From Stercoripulliclostridium_A sp964480195 (lineage in GTDB: Bacteria > Bacillota > Clostridia > Christensenellales > DTU072), in contig CAYZOJ010000044.1 in NCBI GenBank assembly GCA_964480195.1, positions 1 through 12,703 of the forward strand: 12,703 bases of DNA, in the 5' to 3' direction. Below the pieces are notes generated by a model. The model was not told the DNA's origin. It made no database searches and saw nothing but the letters and a program-made list of their open reading frames with translations. Shown piece by piece: positions 12,301-12,703 of this stretch. The first letter of the stretch is position 1, and the number at the start of each line of letters is the position of its first letter. The position numbers and the translations under genes are program-made.

Positions 12301-12626
12301 GCGGTCTTAACACCGTAGCGAACGCGTTGTACGTAGGTGGCGGTACCGATTATACACCCAAGACCAAGGACGCATTCTCCGACTGGGGCACCTCCTACGA
12401 TAGCGGATACGGCACCGGTTACGCGACTGTAAAACTCAATACGGCAGGCGGAACGTTCAAAGCGGAAAGCTACGTTACAAACGACTGGAACAGTTCGGGT
12501 GTCATCAAGTCCGCGGCAGAAGAAGGCAAGGCGTACTCGTCGGATTGCGAAGAAGAGAGTATCAACTTGGGTATCACAAAGATATGGCACTACAATGGAT
12601 ATCTCAGATATGTAGCTATATCATAG
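342..12626 (+). CDS. Giant membrane-anchored repeat protein (InlB-type repeats, GLUG domain); putative surface adhesin
   Basis: This 4,094-residue protein is probably displayed outside the cell as a long fibre; binding partner and exact role are unknown. Seen directly: a basic N-terminus (K3, R5, K9, R13), a hydrophobic segment at 15-39, an Ig-like domain at about 52-124, InlB-type repeats with cores such as YTFKGWY to about 561, some 17 modules with a GYYISSVTVNG-like core at 564-2281, irregular modules to 3453, GLUG repeats at 3454-4001, and a tail ending YLRYVAIS. There is no LPXTG motif, C-terminal membrane segment or catalytic domain that I recognise. The ATG at 342 is preferred because GGAGAG lies 5 bases upstream and the hydrophobic segment then sits in a normal N-terminal position; the same frame extends upstream to a TTG at 267 without a ribosome site. 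Cysteine is rare, as is usual for extracellular proteins of Gram-positive anaerobes. The frame is intact from start to stop and is followed by its own terminator, so it appears monocistronic. The adhesin role is inferred from domain content only. Confidence 0.95.
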   Translation: MAKLRVTGKHYTRNGIVGISLIVVAAVAVVALILGFVILPNYAQVDDYKSPEVIGISMPDDAMISVNADLSTVYAVVRYDNGDTKKVPLSELIYDGLDVSKEGVCKDVILDYGGFIQKVDFNVVPTTLSVEYVAGVGGRIDGSDSQQVVAGGNADTVRAIADEGYYFVRWSDGVTEATRTDKQVSKNIYLMAVFQKQSFTVVFYYPDGTTAREEEVLYNEAPTRAPREGEREMDLYGYKFVGWDTDYEHITQDTNIHPIYEKYAVDFYLDITADAAGELLGGAGGTDINDYYEKEIEAEVRIKENESRIFTGWYVLDTDGNWVFIPPISGSVKNITVGSGTDVWFSSSYISDSDNYVLTFTPPREGVEELYVKAHFVFEESKITFTSSLGSVGVTENSDQILVKYGETIGEYYDVEDLNALSAKGYTFKGWYIENGAVDANGNPVFLTNDATFEQDTTIVAYWEKNVNTVVFLKGENEDVTFTDVNAGYDDTYKGRVVKVHYLDTLADAVEYGYPEAVPVKENYTFKGWYLADAYLVATDKAVDRSFVVENDVVYVVPVFEVNTRTLSVSVTGSGTAYKISRLSEADGSIYEKETSIASVTSMPVTEDFTVRFRPGTGYTLVSVTVNGVKSVGALAQEGGYYDVVIEAVIATDYTVDAEFSLDVHEVAVTNGTESKSGMIAYNVIGAPDTDKRYFTETTKALPVNHGSGLYLEITPPAKNSIADVRVNGVSQKDIPADAQYYVVAVENCTADVVVTVTYEVMEFVVELPEDGGMISDVLAHGSRYTMGDSPTFTVTAETGYYIKAVRANGMLIDPYTVRDGYLVGGIYVNGSPVKDSTRGDYRITQLKLTIDSISEDTVFTVEYAKLYYKITTSYTGVGMVSSSTTVEYGSPATILAETSDGYYVASYSVDSSAVNVDGKPVTYNYTDKGTSKAYNIRSVKADYDISFVFTRTTYYVTFDGTDSNVKVTYGGQTDSAMGRTFSGISSNDNVKFALSAVEGYRISEIVVKSIGGGVTENYAIGFDTTDYEITINNIADNYLITVSSVVRMIDYTVHFLNSKASSRNSVNNAEVTGDVVNGTAVFGQPFSVTVIPENGYSVDIDTMTVKSKDRTSEYTYKPFEGEYVENSAYGQYTLISEGENASSGYTLNVRGVKTSIDVYVYLVPEPTIGTSYKLELESSGNGVLTSDPSDATVPSESRVTLSAVPDSGYSLEALTINGKTVVADANGKYVLEKVTENTYVYAVFAETTYTVRAQQSANGVVSVNKTLVNKGAEISVRLTPATGYYVSEFTLTIGTRKVILSESVYSESEVVEYTIGANGIADEYVDGDVAVNAKFTAKTYNYKVVATDGGSVSGLGETGEATRSYGELVSLQITSTDGYYISSVTVNGIGYAPSALANAQLYADGSNNVKSGNLDLSVTETTEIHVEFAPKVYSVTIADSIGGTTLVRKTDGAFSSADEVALSAGDKVEVKMRADTGYHISGLYVNGVENNAWRIGGINENAISEDIVKIVDYVNSNVTVRVIYALNEYEIKVNISNKSLNFASYDQDPTSYGTVTLTGYTAGADNVYSGIGHGSNVKFVLSPRTGKGYYISRFDIVYVDPATGAQTTDNCLTKVSAEGGSYIIKELGYDIQAVNVEFKRRTFSYTQSITVESKGSSFACEGKNATTVSFTNPYDTSATVMLDNNRYEYGLTYRINVDPKTGYTRTAFTINGEDRSQSVRASAYYTSTVSSDIAMAVTYEINTYRVSMGGNQGGNVSLTDDKGIVIWDGGAYSENTYSTDSGTVWVTEEGIFATHGTTLKFVATPSSATGYKITSFYVNGSARAIANEDAEMTVSVAVTEQTTVNVSFDIHVYRVSIESFNGGIAKVSSANVNFDGEVTISLSVNKGYVLNDVRINGTSSAEALSAFVGGASSYTVRAIREDMTVVFDIETKRYDVTFAGDYNAVKTITRTDGEKQFTAVSGVIVNRNSLSKTEWSAFTNEIGAFEDTGKLVNGVRYGDSLVISLTAPNGYSISAVTVSVDDDGVGQTDLVLGVSGLASDDGSGTRTYTLSSVPGNVRVFVSYAIKQYTVVYEQRTGGKYEEMIARYSHHELITLRMQSDNGYYLASLTVNGREISTEYTKNELFYRYTTDIQGKQLEVNDEFVNGKQNIVVIATYEKQYYNVLFYVQSMPITGGYTDSNLNVTLRNNRIIYDETGTDIALELASGYSLNDITLYSVPKTQTDAGQKSFVLTKNGTDGYNEYSPKSSYVRIRLNESIINILDFHSASQNTIRIYISYESDIYESNAGMYLVSSDSGTNQGGEVASSQEISVTKSYSDGVAGAKHAYGTVATFTANIASQYANKYNFEGFQEKDVNGEWVYIDENTEGITLMSGGRVMSYIIESNREFRAVFFRVYTVTLEVHPEYKYIRGSFADGDPNSMLYRRYAIMYAQATYDANVVAPNIEGSYESLSDTDGNADDGTYTYHVRSGATVLFNYRDLYNTTNPTSSSSYYTLTYESNGQLKQTEVASATITVTKNVEVRAYLKNKVYVSFLMETVGSLTSNAGGTVTYEVNGAAVNSLKENSLTVNPNDSLQITIKPKTNYRFDSVMELVALSEPDSSGYRRYNTVYTPLTASDDGSVKITYYDSSDNLITDDISTYTGAIGKVKVLISSVTESSVYKIRFWKKVTLRRDIKCVTDESTILPGYVLDYTGDDVDNATSPNGQYDFGDTVTFAISSSIAGQDWFRYYQFVGYFVNGINMYTQLSQNYPSNDYDNDYAQSFTLDDLNGLADGVNIVEETSAQGLTEYVVEVIARFIPIYNVVVENEYYDDGTNKYLDPGQAIVSAVMYDSELPTYYVNSAIADPRLGANAEDARDVSFTMLGKLNSIESGNKNSATSPYNTWKDNTITLSWSSTAGSGFKFVAWQYYAYNAKTKEFEWRNIPYKDPSSQTNLVTKPTFTFPISSLFSTSYTAYVNGFGNVDDSFMYNASVYDANGERTGSIRIPAIRIRPLYQKVEKLTLVQSVATEEATLFGDGIGDIEPRIAGTGLSSGEFDYATVQTLLPSATSEYKFVGWYITENGAGGVKALDVTASASEYDENDTEKNVIKITDKNITYYLKKVSIPDTSGADTGEYIYCNYNRNSGELQVLIDGSYKIFARYTSVYTLNLTVSNLSGYSAMLIETLPTINVYDVDPSVLVDGKAPSPVLSGERAYTLTDVPVGTSYWITLTTNFHQNLNDATYFNPVFDRWAGATAVNANGENVWEAILNNTGTNVSGYSSYLASEFDVSDYDKVKEYSDTVEDLAIRVNATDNIDLSLNFRTYGRIVIHNVYRGSAIRLPQALATALNGDDASEAYFVKDGGDGDFDGALNGSITIANVPISQGMTYDGSVEGDYACRLIDGTEPIANGNVSFGLNFDGSVVTNKIQHIVYYGTCEYTVYEWEESGSTKALEAKKYTGSSSYDYPFEDGGKESAGYGTETSPFKVATVEHLTNIDNMYIGNGYDLTVNGKKIYFIQTADIDLGAIGDSLENALCADGNGFNGSYDGNGKMLYNLNISSTLDNLGLFAKTLQATVKNVVLGRTTVSSSTGSNVGALIGYAENTVISNVKFSDTGTVNKYIRGKNNVGGLVGYAKNTTMTSITMDGYTVTALVGATYESEQYSGGGAGGIVGAMVSSQVIDSSASEVMVTSPYGAGGIAGTIMNDDRGTANVAISGTTATNVTLSASGHIAAIGGIAGAIGRNVTVKNSKFVLTRNVTASSQSIYGRFNIDATNAYKYGVGGIAGYNAGTIDNCSVSASSSYKLTFNGTIAGGIAGLNIGTVTGATLSARLYISRAKGSSAYEGGMYGGIVGVNIGGTVSGNVDFAGADNYESESAFLEVVTLDKGGASYYTPTSGNNAPMHEKVGSDNSNLCVGGIAGYNLSGSVTGWFSKTSKMMVNRRSDAKDANDAYIGGIVGYSTNSKIYGNESITAQTLYVKYLHYMYVDVDGDPVAARLYMGSAAGQVNQAISGLNTVANALYVGGGTDYTPKTKDAFSDWGTSYDSGYGTGYATVKLNTAGGTFKAESYVTNDWNSSGVIKSAAEEGKAYSSDCEEESINLGITKIWHYNGYLRYVAIS
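384..458 (+). other. N-terminal transmembrane anchor or uncleaved signal segment (residues 15-39)
   Basis: About 25 uncharged residues rich in V, I, A and L run from G15 to L39, preceded by five basic or histidine residues and followed by the acidic stretch QVDDY. The positive-inside rule predicts a cytoplasmic N-terminus and export of the remaining roughly 4,050 residues. The core is long for a cleavable signal peptide, which favours a membrane anchor, but cleavage after the alanine of NYAQ cannot be excluded. Confidence 0.8.
495..713 (+). other. Bacterial Ig-like domain, group 3-like (residues about 52-124)
   Basis: The segment contains VRYDNGDTKKVPLSEL, then a YDGLDVSKEG stretch, then VILDYGGFIQKVDFNVV. 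This matches the usual order of group-3 bacterial Ig-like domains (Big_3): a strand ending in Y-x-D/N-G, a variable loop with a D-x-S-x-x-G turn, and a final Y-G-G strand pair. It likely acts as a rigid spacer just outside the membrane. Assignment rests on pattern recognition, not on a profile search. Confidence 0.6.
720..926 (+). repeat. Divergent InlB-type repeat (residues about 127-195)
   Basis: The module begins LSVEYVAGVGGRIDG, continues through an ADEGYYFVRWSDG core and ends with NIYLMAVFQ. The G-Y-x-F-x-x-W-S-D-G core followed by a closing strand ending A-x-F is the signature of the divergent InlB B-repeat family (beta-grasp-like modules of surface proteins). It is the only module in the protein with the WSDG form. 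Confidence 0.75.
933..2024 (+). repeat. Four InlB/Flg_new-type repeats with G-W cores (residues about 198-561)
   Basis: Four modules carry the Listeria-Bacteroides repeat core: GYKFVGWD near residue 237, IFTGWYVLDTDGNW near 309, GYTFKGWYIENG near 425 and NYTFKGWYLADA near 522. Each is followed by a D/E-T-x-I or V-x-A-x-[WF]-E closing strand such as DTTIVAYWEK. Spacing is irregular, and the second module is extended by an insertion of some 70 residues. In known proteins these modules form beta-grasp stalks of surface proteins; that role is inferred here. Confidence 0.8.
2031..7184 (+). repeat. Array of about 17 diverged beta modules with a GY...NG core (residues about 564-2281)
   Basis: By eye the stretch divides into about 17 modules of roughly 78-135 residues, most opening with a [TVEQ]-Y-x-V strand, passing a G-G or G-x-V turn, reaching a core such as GYYISSVTVNG (near 4470-4510), and closing with a V-x-V-x-F/Y strand. 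Sixteen of 17 have the G-Y start and ten end the core in N-G: GYTLVSVTVNG, GYSLEALTING, GYHISGLYVNG, GYKITSFYVNG, GYVLNDVRING and GYYLASLTVNG among them. The pattern resembles the GYxLxxVTVNG class of extracellular repeats in Clostridia, related to divergent InlB repeats but lacking the tryptophan. The modules are well diverged in DNA as well as protein, so they are not a recent tandem expansion. Confidence 0.75.
7185..10700 (+). other. Irregular region of long, degenerate beta modules (residues about 2282-3453)
   Basis: The regular spacing breaks down here. Units are longer (about 110-200 residues) and carry loops rich in S, T, N, D and Y. Strand openers such as VYTVTLEV (near 7522), IYNVVVEN (near 8740) and VYTLNLTV (near 9769) still mark module starts. 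Degenerate InlB-like cores appear: YNFEGFQEKDVNGEWVYID near 7377, FKFVAWQ at 9039, YKFVGWY at 9489 and FDRWAG at 10017. The part from about 10249 to 10700 matches no module that I recognise and may be a linker domain before the C-terminal helix. Confidence 0.6.
10701..12344 (+). repeat. C-terminal GLUG-repeat domain, probable beta-helix (residues about 3454-4001)
   Basis: The domain opens with GYGTETSPFKVATVEHL, then IYFIQTADIDLGAIGD, then FNGSYDGNGKMLYNLNIS and LGLFAK. This is the standard lead-in of GLUG-type surface proteins (a G-T-x-x-x-P-[YF] start, an A-D-I-D-L strand and a Y/F-D-G-N-G turn). About 11 GLUG cores follow, starting near residues 3571 (VGALIGYAEN), 3604 (VGGLVGYAKN), 3644, 3672, 3710, 3757 (VGGIAGYNAG), 3788, 3824, 3891, 3929 (IGGIVGYSTN) and a degraded one at 3975. 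Spacing varies from 28 to 67 residues. GLUG domains occur in bacterial adhesins and surface proteins and are expected to form right-handed beta-helices; here it would be the membrane-distal tip. Confidence 0.85.
12345..12623 (+). other. C-terminal tail without a sortase or membrane anchor (residues about 4002-4094)
   Basis: The last 93 residues contain no LPXTG-like motif, no hydrophobic span and no basic end, so the protein is not attached to the wall by sortase. The tail includes FSDWGTSYDSGYGTGY, NDWNSSGV and the end IWHYNGYLRYVAIS. A tryptophan and G-Y-L/V-R close to the stop is a common ending for GLUG proteins in my experience and probably caps the beta-helix. Confidence 0.6.
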
Positions 12627-12665
12627 TAAATCCCGAAAAATAGGCGGGAACTGATTAGTACGATT

Positions 12666-12700
12666 ATAAGCTGTTCGAAGTTCGGACAGCTTATTTTCTT
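12666..12700 (+). terminator. Rho-independent terminator of the giant gene
   Basis: ATAAGCTGTTCG (12666-12677) pairs with CGGACAGCTTAT (12683-12694), a 12-bp stem with one T-G wobble around loop AAGTT. It runs into TTATTTTCTT at the 3' side. It lies 40 bases after the stop codon and ends the transcript; no further gene fits in the window. Confidence 0.85.
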
Positions 12701-12703
12701 ATA

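Noticed and set aside
342..12626. Megasynthase, toxin-repeat (RHS/RTX) or polyketide-type giant enzyme
   Set aside because: There are no carrier, condensation or ketosynthase motifs, no RTX GGxGxD series and no RHS YD repeats; the content is entirely beta-structural surface repeats.
12631..12649. Small hairpin TCCCG/CGGGA after the stop codon
   Set aside because: The stem is only 5 bp with a 9-base loop and no T-tract; the stronger hairpin 17 bases further on serves as terminator.

Overview
The window is almost entirely one giant gene. A single forward open reading frame (342-12626, 4,094 codons plus stop) encodes a modular, repeat-rich protein that looks like a cell-surface adhesin or stalk protein. 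It is flanked by a 341-base upstream region rich in small palindromes and by a 77-base downstream region ending in a good rho-independent terminator. No RNA genes, mobile-element genes or CRISPR arrays are seen.

The organism is most likely an anaerobic, Gram-positive-type bacterium of the Firmicutes/Clostridia, perhaps from a gut community. This is inferred from the internalin-B-type (Listeria-Bacteroides) repeats, the Gram-positive Ig-like domain, the GLUG repeats, the purine-rich ribosome site and the AT-rich promoter. No single feature fixes the taxon.

Layout: 1-190 holds seven short hairpins with different but self-complementary stems; the last four are separated by a conserved GTATMTCATC linker. 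196-235 is a 13-bp perfect inverted repeat. 280-308 holds a plausible promoter and 331-336 the ribosome binding site. The protein then reads, in order: a cytoplasmic basic segment and one long hydrophobic segment (residues 15-39); a group-3-like bacterial Ig domain (about 52-124); a divergent InlB-type repeat (about 127-195); four InlB/Flg_new-type modules with a G-W core (about 198-561); about 17 consecutive diverged beta modules with a GY...NG core (about 564-2281); an irregular stretch of longer, degenerate modules (about 2282-3453); a GLUG beta-helix-like domain with about 11 GG(I/L)xG repeats (about 3454-4001); and a short tail with no sortase signal.

The picture is of a very long extracellular fibre tethered to the membrane by its N-terminus and carrying a beta-helical tip. 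Function beyond this is not readable from sequence. Most other open frames, especially the many on the minus strand, are shadows of this gene.
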